64,000 nt of DNA from Parapedobacter koreensis (GTDB lineage Bacteria > Bacteroidota > Bacteroidia > Sphingobacteriales > Sphingobacteriaceae). The stretch covers positions 744,001-808,000 of the forward strand of contig NZ_FNZR01000001.1 of assembly GCF_900109365.1 (NCBI RefSeq), read 5' to 3'. Positions 52,273 to 61,477 of the stretch are shown here, in pieces. The first letter of the stretch is position 1; each line of letters begins with the position of its first letter. The notes beneath the pieces were generated by a model. That model had not been told where the DNA came from and did not search any database. It saw only the letters and a program-made list of their open reading frames with translations. The translations under genes and the position numbers were made by a program.

Positions 52273-53238
52273 ATGAACATCACACCAGCATTATTAGAAA
52301 AATACTATCGAGGGCAATGCACTGCTGATGAAAAGCTTGCCATAGAGCAATGGCAGCAGTCCTCGGAAATCGGTCCGGAAGTAACGCTCCCTCCGGAAAT
52401 AGACAAACGTGCGCTAAAACAGCAATTGTGGGCACCGCTTGCCACCGATCTTGAAAAAGCACGCCGTCTGAAACGCTCAGCAAACGCCCGTATATTTTGG
52501 CGTGTAGCGGCCTGCATTACGCTATTGGCCGGTTTGGCAATCGGATATTCCTCACTGAATAGAAAAACTGGACCTTACCAAAACCGGGCTTCAAATGACA
52601 CGTACAAAACCATCCGAACGGAAAAAGGGCAAAAAGCCAGCATCACACTTCCCGATGGAACAATTATTAAACTGAACAACCAAAGCGAATTACGATATCC
52701 CGAACCGTTCGCAGATACCTGCAGGCTGGTTTATTTGAGCGGTGAGGCTTATTTCGATGTTGCCAAAGATCCGGCAAAACCTTTCGTCATCCATACGCCG
52801 ACAACGCGTACCTGTGTATTGGGCACGGAATTTAACCTAAAAGCGTATCCTAACGAACAAGTAGTGCTGGCTGTCGTGGAAGGAAAAGTCGTCTTCGGAG
52901 GCGTCGGTAATAAGCAACAAGGTCAGCCCTTTTCTGCCAATCAATTAGGTGTCTATTCTACGGCCGGAAAAATAATCCGCCAAACGGTCTCTTCGCTTGC
53001 CAACCATATGGCATGGACTGAGAATAAACTGATTTTCGACAAGCAACCACTTACACAGGTCATTCCCATTATCGAACGCTGGTATAATATCCGTATCCAG
53101 CTGGAGGAACCGGCGCTGAGCCAGGAAAAATTCACGGGTGAGTTTAATAATCCTTCCCTTCATTTTTTATTAGACCGAATGGCCTTTGTGATGAAATTCG
53201 ACTATACCCTTGATCAACAAACAGTCACCATCAACTAA
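52273..53238 (+). CDS. FecR family anti-sigma factor
   Basis: 321-residue inner-membrane regulator. The cytoplasmic N-terminus (about 1-70, ALLEKYYRGQCTADEKLAI) binds the sigma factor, one TM helix (about 76-96) follows, and the periplasmic part has the FecR domain (KTIRTEKGQKASITLPDGT near 110 and VYLSGEAYFDVAKD near 150) and the C-terminal DUF4974 segment that contacts the receptor's STN domain. Start at ATG 52273; a TTG at 52261 is also open. The gap to the sigma gene holds a small palindrome ATCGT-GATT-ACGAT (52242-52255). Confidence 0.95.
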   Translation: MNITPALLEKYYRGQCTADEKLAIEQWQQSSEIGPEVTLPPEIDKRALKQQLWAPLATDLEKARRLKRSANARIFWRVAACITLLAGLAIGYSSLNRKTGPYQNRASNDTYKTIRTEKGQKASITLPDGTIIKLNNQSELRYPEPFADTCRLVYLSGEAYFDVAKDPAKPFVIHTPTTRTCVLGTEFNLKAYPNEQVVLAVVEGKVVFGGVGNKQQGQPFSANQLGVYSTAGKIIRQTVSSLANHMAWTENKLIFDKQPLTQVIPIIERWYNIRIQLEEPALSQEKFTGEFNNPSLHFLLDRMAFVMKFDYTLDQQTVTIN

Positions 53239-53293
53239 TTCACTGATTATGTACTCCGATACCACATAGCAACCCGGATACCGCTTACAAAAA

Positions 53294-53328
53294 ACCCGGT
53301 GATCCAGTCGCCAAACTTCACACCGGGT
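53294..53328 (+). other. Stem-loop between fecR-like and receptor genes
   Basis: ACCCGGTG (53294-53301) and CACCGGGT (53321-53328) form a perfect 8-bp stem with a 19-base loop. No U run follows on the plus strand, so it may be a processing or stability element that lets the receptor message outlast the regulator message. Confidence 0.45.
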
Positions 53329-53373
53329 CGTGCAGTCCATCAAGTTTCGAAATGAACAACAACTTTCAAAGGT

Positions 53374-56232
53374 ATGAAAACAACGTTTATCACTTACAGT
53401 AAATCACGCTTTAACCGCTTAATTCTCCCTATCTTGCTGTGTGTCTCAAGTTTCCACACACCATCAATGGCACAATCGTCCGATCTATTGGACACCAAAA
53501 TAAGCATACAGCTTCCCAACACCGAGCTCATCAACATCCTCGATATAATCGCGGAGAAAGCCGGATGCACTTTTTCGTACAATAGCAAAGCCCTCGAAGG
53601 TAAAAAAGCATCCGCCAATTACCGGGCAACTCCGTTAAAGGAAATTCTCCTTGAATTATTGGGACCAGAGACACAATTCCAAACCAGTGGACGTCAAATA
53701 TTCATCCGACTGGGCAAGGGCGTTGGCAGTGTCGTGGGGACTGTTAAAACCGACAACGGTCTACCGGGTGCATTTTCTACGATACGTCTACGAAATACAC
53801 CCTACCGGGTGATGACAGATAGCATAGGATATTACCGCCTGAGCGATATACCGATAGGCAACTATACACTGGAATACAGTGGCATGGGCTATGTACCTTA
53901 TAACACAACGATCGAAATAGCAGAAAACAACGTGCTAACGCTCAATATCACGGTACAAGCCGCGGACCACCTATTGGACGAAATCACCGTGACAGGCAAC
54001 CGCCCCGTTGTCACAGATTCAAGTGAATATGTAGCAAAGTTGCCGCTCAGCAATATGGAAAATGCCCAAGTCTATACCGGCATTACCAATACCTTAATCG
54101 TACAGCAGAAGATTTATAACATCACTGACGCGGTGAGCAATGTACCGGGGATTACCATTCTGGGTACCGGCACGACCAATTCTGCCGACTATGGAGGTGC
54201 CACATTCAGCAGCCGTGGCTTTACGACCAAATCGGCGGTCTTCAACGGCCTTGCACTAAATATGTACAGTAGTCACGACGTGGCAAACCTGGAAAAAATC
54301 GAAGTCATCAAAGGGCCTTCGGCAACGCTTTTCGGAAACATCGTCAGTTCTTACGGAGGTTTGGTAAACCGCGTCACCAAAAAACCTTATGAGCTCCAAG
54401 GCGGATCGGTAGAGATGGCGGGAGGCAGCTATGGTTTTCACCGCATTGCCATCGATATGAACACACCACTCAACACGGATCATACCTTCCTTTCCAGGCT
54501 GAATGCGGTGTACCAAAACCAAAATTCTTTTCAGGACAATGGTGGATATTACCGGGATATCTTGGTAGCCCCTTCCTTTCGTTACCGGATGAACGACCGC
54601 ATGACCATCAACCTGAACACTGAAATCAATCACAGTAAAAACGCAGGTGCTGCCCTGCCGATTTACTTTAATTATGTACCCAGTGTTATCAAAGGTTCGC
54701 TGTCCACTGCCCTGGCAGGTTTTGGATTGCCGGATGAAACGATCCAGCAAATCATCGCAGCTGCGCCTGCCACCGTCGCTGAAACGTTCGGCATCACCTC
54801 ACTGAAAGATTTTGGTTTCGACCCGTCCCGCAGCTATAGCAGCAATGACCTCGTATCCACTAACCATTCCGTGGTGGTCAGTCCCGAAGTCCACTATGAC
54901 CTGGCAACCAATTGGAAATCGACTACATCAGCGATTTTCGGTTCCGCCGCTTCCGAAGGCTATTCGCTACGTATCAGTCCGGTACCCACTATGATACCGG
55001 TGTTTCTGGCAGGTATCACCGAAGGAAGATTTGACTTTGGCACACCCGGTATCGCCTTTTTCGAACGGGACGCACGGAAATATACCTCCAACCTCGAAAC
55101 TTATCAGATCCAACAGAATTTTACAGGTGACTTTGCTATCGGCAGCCTCCGAAACCGGATGGTCATCGGATTGGATTACTACCACCGGCGCACCTCCTCG
55201 TATTATGACAACTTCGTGGGTAGCCTCTTCGGTATACCGCAAGAGCAAACATTTGATATGGTCAATGCTACCGGCGAAACCCCTAATTACTACGATTTCA
55301 ACCGCCTCGCCATTGAAGATCGCATCCAACGGGCCCCTGGAACCAAACAGAACTTCAGTGATGACCAAAGTGTATACAGCAGCTATATCAATAATGTGCT
55401 GAATATTACTGGCCAGGTCATCGCATCAGCCGGGCTCCGGATAGACCGGTTTATCAACAAAGGGGTATACAACGGCACGGTCAATGAAACTAACGGGGCT
55501 TACCGTCAAACGGCATTGGCCCCAAAATTTGGACTGATTTATCAGCCACTGCAGGACAGGATCGCGCTGTTCGGAAACTATCAAACCAGCTTTACCAATC
55601 AGGAGGGAAGCAATTTCGAGGGTACCCCCTTCCGACCGGAAAAGGCCTACCAATGGGAAGGCGGTGTAAAGACAAGTTTTTTCGACGGCCACTTCACGAG
55701 TACATTGAGTTATTACGACATCCGCGTGGAAGACAAGGTCCGTACAGACATCAACCATCCCCTCTTCCGGATCCAGGACGGAACGCAGATCAGCCGCGGA
55801 ATGGAAGTGGAAGTACTGGGTAACCCGATTCCCGACCTGAATATTTTATTGGGTTACGCTTACAATAACAGCAAAATGACCAAAGCCGATCCACTTGTCG
55901 AAGGGTTGAGGCCGATTGAAGCAGGTCCGGAACATCAGCTCAACTTCTGGGTACACTACCACTTCAATGAGCTTACCCCGCTCAACGGATTCAGTATCGG
56001 GTTTGGTGGAAATTATGCAGGCGAGACCTTCACCGTAAACTACTACCCCGATGGCGCGCTGGCCATACCAGCCTATACCGTACTGAATGCCAAACTCTCC
56101 TTTGACCGTCCGAAATATTCATTTGGCGTGCGTGTAAACAACCTAACCAACGAACGATTCTGGCGCGGCAGTGGCACCATTTTACCGCAAATGCCCCGTC
56201 AGTTTTTGGCTACTTTGGGGATCAAGATCTAA
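53374..56232 (+). CDS. TonB-dependent siderophore receptor with STN signalling domain
   Basis: 952-residue outer membrane receptor. Signal peptide 1-33; STN domain about 45-115 (ISIQLPNTELINILDIIAEK) for signalling to FecR; carboxypeptidase-regulatory-like domain about 118-200; plug about 215-340 (the LEKIEVIKGPSATLFG stretch); then a 22-strand barrel ending in LATLGIKI. The plug carries IEVIKGP as in ferric siderophore receptors. AAGG precedes the ATG. With FecI, FecR and PepSY neighbours, ferric-chelate import is very likely; the particular siderophore is unknown. Confidence 0.95.
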   Translation: MKTTFITYSKSRFNRLILPILLCVSSFHTPSMAQSSDLLDTKISIQLPNTELINILDIIAEKAGCTFSYNSKALEGKKASANYRATPLKEILLELLGPETQFQTSGRQIFIRLGKGVGSVVGTVKTDNGLPGAFSTIRLRNTPYRVMTDSIGYYRLSDIPIGNYTLEYSGMGYVPYNTTIEIAENNVLTLNITVQAADHLLDEITVTGNRPVVTDSSEYVAKLPLSNMENAQVYTGITNTLIVQQKIYNITDAVSNVPGITILGTGTTNSADYGGATFSSRGFTTKSAVFNGLALNMYSSHDVANLEKIEVIKGPSATLFGNIVSSYGGLVNRVTKKPYELQGGSVEMAGGSYGFHRIAIDMNTPLNTDHTFLSRLNAVYQNQNSFQDNGGYYRDILVAPSFRYRMNDRMTINLNTEINHSKNAGAALPIYFNYVPSVIKGSLSTALAGFGLPDETIQQIIAAAPATVAETFGITSLKDFGFDPSRSYSSNDLVSTNHSVVVSPEVHYDLATNWKSTTSAIFGSAASEGYSLRISPVPTMIPVFLAGITEGRFDFGTPGIAFFERDARKYTSNLETYQIQQNFTGDFAIGSLRNRMVIGLDYYHRRTSSYYDNFVGSLFGIPQEQTFDMVNATGETPNYYDFNRLAIEDRIQRAPGTKQNFSDDQSVYSSYINNVLNITGQVIASAGLRIDRFINKGVYNGTVNETNGAYRQTALAPKFGLIYQPLQDRIALFGNYQTSFTNQEGSNFEGTPFRPEKAYQWEGGVKTSFFDGHFTSTLSYYDIRVEDKVRTDINHPLFRIQDGTQISRGMEVEVLGNPIPDLNILLGYAYNNSKMTKADPLVEGLRPIEAGPEHQLNFWVHYHFNELTPLNGFSIGFGGNYAGETFTVNYYPDGALAIPAYTVLNAKLSFDRPKYSFGVRVNNLTNERFWRGSGTILPQMPRQFLATLGIKI

Positions 56233-56256
56233 CCATCCATGTAGGAATGTTCGCAT

Positions 56257-57762
56257 ATGAAAATGACACATTTTAGGCTCACTTGGGCAAACCACCAACA
56301 ACGGTGGTTTGCTAAGTGGCATGTCTACCTGGGGATTATCGCAGGATTCGTCGTATCCATTGTCGGCGTAACCGGCAGCATACTCGTATTCCGGGATGAA
56401 ATAGACCGGGCACTGGATCCCGATCTTTTCACCGTACAGAAGGAGATCCAAAAAATACCTTTGGAAGAGCTGGTTCCCTTGATCCGGGAGCGGTATCTGG
56501 ATCTGGACTTTTCTTACGTATCGCTTACAACGGATGCCCTCACATCGACATATTATACCTTTGACAATACCGCTAAACAGACGGTTTATTTCAATCCGTA
56601 CACGGGCGAAGTCTGCGGAAAACGCATTACGGGAACCTCATTTACGGATTGGATGGTGCGTATCCACCGGACATTGCTCATTCCCGTGGTTGGGCGATAT
56701 GTGGTGGGTATTTCTTCGTTGATCGTCTTGATACTGACGATCACCGGTCTGCGCTTATGGATTCCCAAAAAATGGCGGCAATTGAAGAGCATGCTAACGG
56801 TCAATTTCAAAGCGAGTTTAAAGCGGCAGAATTACGATTGGCACAACGTACTGGGCTTCTATACCTCGCCTGTTGTGGCTTTGCTTTCACTCACTGGCTT
56901 CTGCATTACCTTTTCCATTGTGGTCGTACCCTTGTTGTTTATGCTGAATGGACAAGCTCCGCAAGGTGTTGCCAAGCTGCTCAATACGCGGTCCCAATAT
57001 ATATCCGGTGTACAACCCCTGACTGCACCGGAAGTTGCAGCGATTGGCAAGAGAAACCTTCCTGACGCCACCTTACAAGCGATACGGTTGCCGGCAGACA
57101 GCACCGGGGCCTATCAGCTTAGCTACCAAACGCCCTACATTGCCGAAACAGGGAAACAAATCTTGCTGATTGTTGATCAGTACTCCGGAAAAGTAGTACT
57201 GAACTCAGCGGCAGACTTTCCCAATGTAGGCCATGCCTACATGAGCTGGCTCACCCCCCTGCATTATGGAAGCTTCGGAGGCATTGGCACAAAACTGCTC
57301 GCATTCATTGGCGGTTTGGTCCCATTGGCTTTATTTATTACGGGTTTTATCATTTGGTGGCCCAGGTATAGCAAGCAAGGGTCCCTCAAAAAAAAGCCAA
57401 GAAGAAACATCCGATCAACAATACAGTCATCAGTGCGCCAATACGTAAACCAACATTTTAAAAAAGGCATCAAATACGCAACATGGTCACTGTTTATAGC
57501 GTTGGCTATGGGTGCGTTATATGGAATAGTTTCGGGCATTGTGATACAGCCAGCTTTTTTCTTTGTCATCTTTGCAACGGTATTGATTGTCGCCAACTTT
57601 GCTATATCCTGCTTGGCTTTGTTGGCCGGGGTTATAATTTCCATTTTTTTTAGCCAAATCTACCGTCCCGTTTTTAAGTACTTTGCCCTCTCGCTTGCCT
57701 TTGTCATTATGTTTTTACCTGTTGTCTTGCTCATAAACATTACCGGAATAACCATTTTTTAA
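56257..57762 (+). CDS. PepSY-associated TM protein, putative ferric-siderophore reductase
   Basis: 501-residue inner membrane protein with TM segments near 25-45, 145-165, 200-225, 345-370 and three more in 400-500. The WHVYLGIIAGFVVSIVGVTG start and the periplasmic PepSY-like domains are typical of the PiuB/FegB group, thought to reduce or help release iron from siderophores. It follows the receptor by 24 bp. The C-terminal extra hydrophobic region (about 405-501) is longer than in many relatives. Confidence 0.9.
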   Translation: MKMTHFRLTWANHQQRWFAKWHVYLGIIAGFVVSIVGVTGSILVFRDEIDRALDPDLFTVQKEIQKIPLEELVPLIRERYLDLDFSYVSLTTDALTSTYYTFDNTAKQTVYFNPYTGEVCGKRITGTSFTDWMVRIHRTLLIPVVGRYVVGISSLIVLILTITGLRLWIPKKWRQLKSMLTVNFKASLKRQNYDWHNVLGFYTSPVVALLSLTGFCITFSIVVVPLLFMLNGQAPQGVAKLLNTRSQYISGVQPLTAPEVAAIGKRNLPDATLQAIRLPADSTGAYQLSYQTPYIAETGKQILLIVDQYSGKVVLNSAADFPNVGHAYMSWLTPLHYGSFGGIGTKLLAFIGGLVPLALFITGFIIWWPRYSKQGSLKKKPRRNIRSTIQSSVRQYVNQHFKKGIKYATWSLFIALAMGALYGIVSGIVIQPAFFFVIFATVLIVANFAISCLALLAGVIISIFFSQIYRPVFKYFALSLAFVIMFLPVVLLINITGITIF

Positions 57763-57800
57763 TCGGGAAGAACGACCTGACGGGAAAACCAAACCAAGCT

Positions 57801-57833
57801 TTATGTTGTTGGTCTTTCAGTGATACAACATAA
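57801..57833 (+). terminator. Hairpin after the iron-uptake operon
   Basis: TTATGTTGT (57801-57809) pairs with ACAACATAA (57825-57833), a 9-bp stem with a 15-base loop, followed by CAGAAATTTTATT. AT-rich and only moderately convincing as a terminator, but placed between the PepSY and uracil phosphoribosyltransferase genes. Confidence 0.45.
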
Positions 57834-57845
57834 CAGAAATTTTAT

Positions 57846-57853
57846 TAAGTTTG
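57846..57853 (+). promoter_or_regulatory. Putative -7 box of upp
   Basis: TAAGTTTG matches TAnnTTTG four bases before ATG 57858; transcription starting 6-7 bases downstream would coincide with the start codon, implying a leaderless message. No -33 box is clear. Confidence 0.35.
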
Positions 57854-57857
57854 ACTT

Positions 57858-58502
57858 ATGGTGAAGATTCTGACCGAACAAAACAGCATCGTCAATCATT
57901 TCCTCGCCGAGCTTCGCAATAGGGAAGTCCAGCAGGACCGGATGCGTTTTCGGCGCAATATGGAGCGATTAGGCGAAATCTTTGCCTATGAAATCAGTAA
58001 AACGCTGACCTACGAGCCTACCGAGATCGAAACACCATTGGGCATTGCTGAAACTTCCTTGCTCTCCGAGCAACCTGTACTGGCCACTATCCTGCGCGCG
58101 GGAATACCCATGCATCAGGGAATGCTGAATGTATTGGACCAGGCTGACTGTGCTTTTATTGGAGCCTATCGCAAGACCAAAAAGAGCGGTGCCTTCGAAA
58201 TCCGAAAAGAATACGTAAGCAGCGTCAATTTAGACAACCGTGACCTCATTTTGATTGACCCCATGCTGGCTACGGGCCGTACCGTTGTGCTCACCTGTAA
58301 AGAATTATTGGATGACTTTGCCATCAAGTCCCTAATTATCGTATCTGCCATCGCCAGTGAAGAAGGCATCGCCCATGTACGGGCTTTTCTTCCCCAAGCA
58401 ACGTTGTGGGTAGGCAGCATCGATAGCGAACTTACCAGCAAAGCCTATATCGTACCTGGCTTGGGCGACGCCGGTGATTTGGCTTACGGAGCCAAGGCAT
58501 AA
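57858..58502 (+). CDS. upp: Uracil phosphoribosyltransferase
   Basis: 214-residue salvage enzyme making UMP from uracil and PRPP. The PRPP-binding loop is DPMLATGRT (about 135-143), and the C-terminal PGLGDAGDLAYG closes the uracil site. Length and motifs are normal. No ribosome binding site is visible. Confidence 0.95.
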   Translation: MVKILTEQNSIVNHFLAELRNREVQQDRMRFRRNMERLGEIFAYEISKTLTYEPTEIETPLGIAETSLLSEQPVLATILRAGIPMHQGMLNVLDQADCAFIGAYRKTKKSGAFEIRKEYVSSVNLDNRDLILIDPMLATGRTVVLTCKELLDDFAIKSLIIVSAIASEEGIAHVRAFLPQATLWVGSIDSELTSKAYIVPGLGDAGDLAYGAKA

Positions 58503-58631
58503 ATGTGTTGAAAACCGCTTCAATGTTAATAAAAACATAACAATAAGTTGTTGGTATTAAGGGACTTTTATCGGTAACTTTATATCATAATTCAATAACG
58601 TTCTTTTCCGTATCCTTCAATCCTATCTTAT

Positions 58632-59105
58632 ATGACTTGGAAAAAATTCAGCGGCGAACCCATCCGCCAGCCCATTCTTGATGAGGTATCTACCACTATC
58701 GCGCGTGAATATGCGCTGGGCAATAAGCTTAAAGTTTGTATCGGTACTGATTCGCAGGTAAAAGGTGCCATCACCGAGTTCGCCACTGTCATTGTATTTG
58801 TCCGCGAAAAAAAGGGCGGCTTCATGTACATCCATCAAGACCGTACAACCCAAAAAATGAGCATCAAAGAGCGTATGCTAGCGGAGGTGCAACGCTCTAT
58901 CGAAACAGCCTACGCTCTTTGCGACACATTAGATCGCTATGAAGTCGATTTGGAAGTGCATGCGGACATCAACACAAACCCGATGTTTAAATCAAACCAA
59001 GCATTGCACGATGCCATGGGCTACATCTTAAGCATGGGCTTTGTATTTAAGGCCAAGCCCGAAGCGTTTGCCAGTTCAGCCTGTGCAAATAAAATAGTGC
59101 AATAG
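58632..59105 (+). CDS. YkuK-like RNase H-fold protein (DUF458)
   Basis: 157-residue protein of the YkuK/DUF458 family. KVCIGTDSQVKG near 36 has the first acidic position of an RNase H-like fold; the DLEVHADINTNP region near 114 provides further acidic residues. Whether it cleaves nucleic acid is not established. It ends one base from the convergent hexosaminidase gene; a weak TAACTTTA box lies about 50 bp upstream. Confidence 0.85.
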   Translation: MTWKKFSGEPIRQPILDEVSTTIAREYALGNKLKVCIGTDSQVKGAITEFATVIVFVREKKGGFMYIHQDRTTQKMSIKERMLAEVQRSIETAYALCDTLDRYEVDLEVHADINTNPMFKSNQALHDAMGYILSMGFVFKAKPEAFASSACANKIVQ

Positions 59106-59106
59106 G

Positions 59107-61374
59107 CTAGTACACGACGACTTCGTCCGTAAGCAACAGTGCATGCCGTGCGTTTGTTGCTACAATGCGCAGGTAACGTGCTGTTTGTGTGCCATCGAAT
59201 TTGAATGCATAGGTTTTAGCCTTCCTGAATTTTTCCTGGGGCGGTATATCATTGATCACAGTACCTACTTCCCGGAAATTCTTGCCGTTGTCCGAAACCA
59301 ACACTTTTACGTCACTGGGTTGATAGGCGTTTATCAAGGGATCTTGCAGAAAGTCTATCGCTACGCTATTCAACGCTTCCCGTCTTTCAAAATCCACGGT
59401 CACATCAAAGTTGTTGGCAAATCCCTGCCATTGACCACCATTAGGCAGCTTTCCACCTTTTTGCCCATTCAGCAGCGTATTTTCTGCTTGTGCGGAGTAC
59501 GTACTATCCCACTTCGTATGATAGGTAATGCTTTTGCCGATAGCCTTATGGATGTCTGCCTTGGCCTCACCAATAGGACCAACGCGGCCGGAATCGATGA
59601 AATAAGCTGCTTTAATGACAGAAGGCACTGCCAGCCGAATGGGTTTTGTGTATAAGGGTGATTCGGCATTCGGATCTTCGCCATCGGTTGTATAGCGTAT
59701 ACCCTGCTCGTACTGCTCCGTCGTCATGGAAATGGTGTTTGTAGGCGTATCTGTATTGAAGTGGACAGCAATATCCACCACATAAGAAGGCCGGTAATAA
59801 TTGATGTTTAGCCGTTGCAGCAACTGATAATGTTGCTGTAGCCGCTCCTGGAAATCTTTCCAATCACGGTCTACCGAAGCAGACCATGCCACCTCTGCCA
59901 ACGCCAATGCCCTGGGGAAGGCCATGTATTCCACCTGTTCTGAAGTGGGTATGTATTCCGTCCAGATATTGCCCTGTGCACCGAGCACGTGTTTTCGCTT
60001 ATCAGCCGCAATGGCCTGAGGTATGGGCTCGTATTCATAAACATTGCGAAGCGATATATAGCCACCGATGGCTTCGGGCTGCGTGGCAGGATCACTTTGG
60101 TAATAATCGAAATATAAATGTGAGTTGGGTGTCATGATGACGTCATGCCCAGCATTTGCGGCCTGAATGCCACCGGCTTCCCCTCGCCAACTCATGACCG
60201 TAGCAGCAGTCGAAAGCCCACCCGCTAAAATTTCATCCCACCCAATCAGCTTTCTATTATGGGCTTGCAAAAAGCTATCTATCCGCTTAATTGCATAAGC
60301 TTGTAGTTCCTCCACATTTTTCAAGCCTTCTTTTTCCATCAGCGCTTTGCATTTCGGGCAAGTCTTCCAAGCCTCCTTATCCGCTTCATCACCGCCGATG
60401 TGAATGTACTCGGAAGGGAAGATATCGATGACCTCTTCCAATACTTGCGTGAGGAATGTGAATGTTTCCTCGTTACCAATGCAAAATTCGGCTTGTTGGT
60501 AAGGCTGGCCCGTACACGACAAATTTGGATAGATAGCCAATACTTCTTCGGAGTGCCCCGGCATTTCGATTTCGGGAATGATGGTTATCCCTTTGCGCGC
60601 CGCATAAGCCACCAAGTCACGCGCCTCATCCTGGGTATAATAGCCCCCACTAGCGTTGGGATGGCCCGTTTCCAAATACCGCTTCCCGTTTTGCCACCAA
60701 TCTTTCCACACGACATGAGTGCGCCAAGCTGCCTTTTGTGTAAGTTCAGGATAACGTTTGATTTCCAGTCGCCACCCTGGCCCGTCCGTGAGATGCCAAT
60801 GGAACTTATTGAACTTATAAAGGGCCATGATATCGATAAATTTCTTCAAAAAAGATACTTGATAAAAATGCCGGGAGACATCAAGATGGAGTCCGCGATA
60901 GCCAAATCGGGGTCTATCTTCGATAAGCATAGCTGGCAACACGTCACCATGGGGCTGTGTATAGGCTAATTGCAGTAATGTCAAAATCCCATTGAGCATC
61001 GCAGCAGGCTGATGGGCAGTGATGGTGATGCCTCCTGTATCGATAACAAGCCGATACGCATCGGATGCCAGCCTGTCCATATCGCGGGCCTGAATAAGCC
61101 GTACTCCCGACTCGGGTATACGTCTATGCGATTTTATGCGTTCAACGGGCGCAAACGTGGTAAAAGGATGATCGTCCAACAACGCAGCTACCTCAATGAA
61201 TGGTTCAAAGGCAAAGCGTGATGTGATGGATGGAAACACGAACTCCCCTTCGTGGATTTCCAATATATTGGGTTGGGGGATAATGGAGACCCGGTGTTGG
61301 GCACGGGCAGATAATACCGTAATGAACGGTATAACCCAAAAACCCAATATCAGCCGAAGTGCATATTGAGTCAT
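59107..61374 (-). CDS. Beta-N-acetylhexosaminidase, GH20
   Basis: 755-residue exported enzyme removing terminal GlcNAc or GalNAc from glycans by substrate-assisted catalysis. Signal peptide 1-25 (ending ARAQ), a GH20b N-terminal domain to about 150, then the TIM barrel with Asp329-Glu330 in HIGGDEADKEAW. Beyond 520 come a chitobiase-type C-terminal domain (GIRYTTDGEDPN) and an F5/8-type carbohydrate-binding domain (about 620-755). It is divergent from the propeller regulator, which may control it. Confidence 0.95.
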   Translation of the reverse strand: MTQYALRLILGFWVIPFITVLSARAQHRVSIIPQPNILEIHEGEFVFPSITSRFAFEPFIEVAALLDDHPFTTFAPVERIKSHRRIPESGVRLIQARDMDRLASDAYRLVIDTGGITITAHQPAAMLNGILTLLQLAYTQPHGDVLPAMLIEDRPRFGYRGLHLDVSRHFYQVSFLKKFIDIMALYKFNKFHWHLTDGPGWRLEIKRYPELTQKAAWRTHVVWKDWWQNGKRYLETGHPNASGGYYTQDEARDLVAYAARKGITIIPEIEMPGHSEEVLAIYPNLSCTGQPYQQAEFCIGNEETFTFLTQVLEEVIDIFPSEYIHIGGDEADKEAWKTCPKCKALMEKEGLKNVEELQAYAIKRIDSFLQAHNRKLIGWDEILAGGLSTAATVMSWRGEAGGIQAANAGHDVIMTPNSHLYFDYYQSDPATQPEAIGGYISLRNVYEYEPIPQAIAADKRKHVLGAQGNIWTEYIPTSEQVEYMAFPRALALAEVAWSASVDRDWKDFQERLQQHYQLLQRLNINYYRPSYVVDIAVHFNTDTPTNTISMTTEQYEQGIRYTTDGEDPNAESPLYTKPIRLAVPSVIKAAYFIDSGRVGPIGEAKADIHKAIGKSITYHTKWDSTYSAQAENTLLNGQKGGKLPNGGQWQGFANNFDVTVDFERREALNSVAIDFLQDPLINAYQPSDVKVLVSDNGKNFREVGTVINDIPPQEKFRKAKTYAFKFDGTQTARYLRIVATNARHALLLTDEVVVY

Positions 61375-61401
61375 ACGAATGTTTGTTTAATGTATCTGTT
61401 A

Positions 61402-61432
61402 CAAACTTATCGAAAATGCCTAAATTATCCAA
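61402..61432 (-). promoter_or_regulatory. Promoter of the hexosaminidase gene
   Basis: On the minus strand TTGG (61432-61429), 19 bp, TAAGTTTG (61409-61402) fit the -33/-7 consensus with one -33 mismatch. Transcription would start near 61395, about 20 bp before the ATG. Confidence 0.55.
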
Positions 61433-61439
61433 TTATCTT

Positions 61440-61447
61440 TACCTTTG
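61440..61447 (+). promoter_or_regulatory. Putative -7 box of the propeller regulator gene
   Basis: TACCTTTG matches TAnnTTTG, 31 bp before ATG 61478. It is back-to-back with the hexosaminidase promoter. No -33 is clear. Confidence 0.45.
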
Positions 61448-61477
61448 TGGGAAAATAATGACTAACCAACTTGCCTA

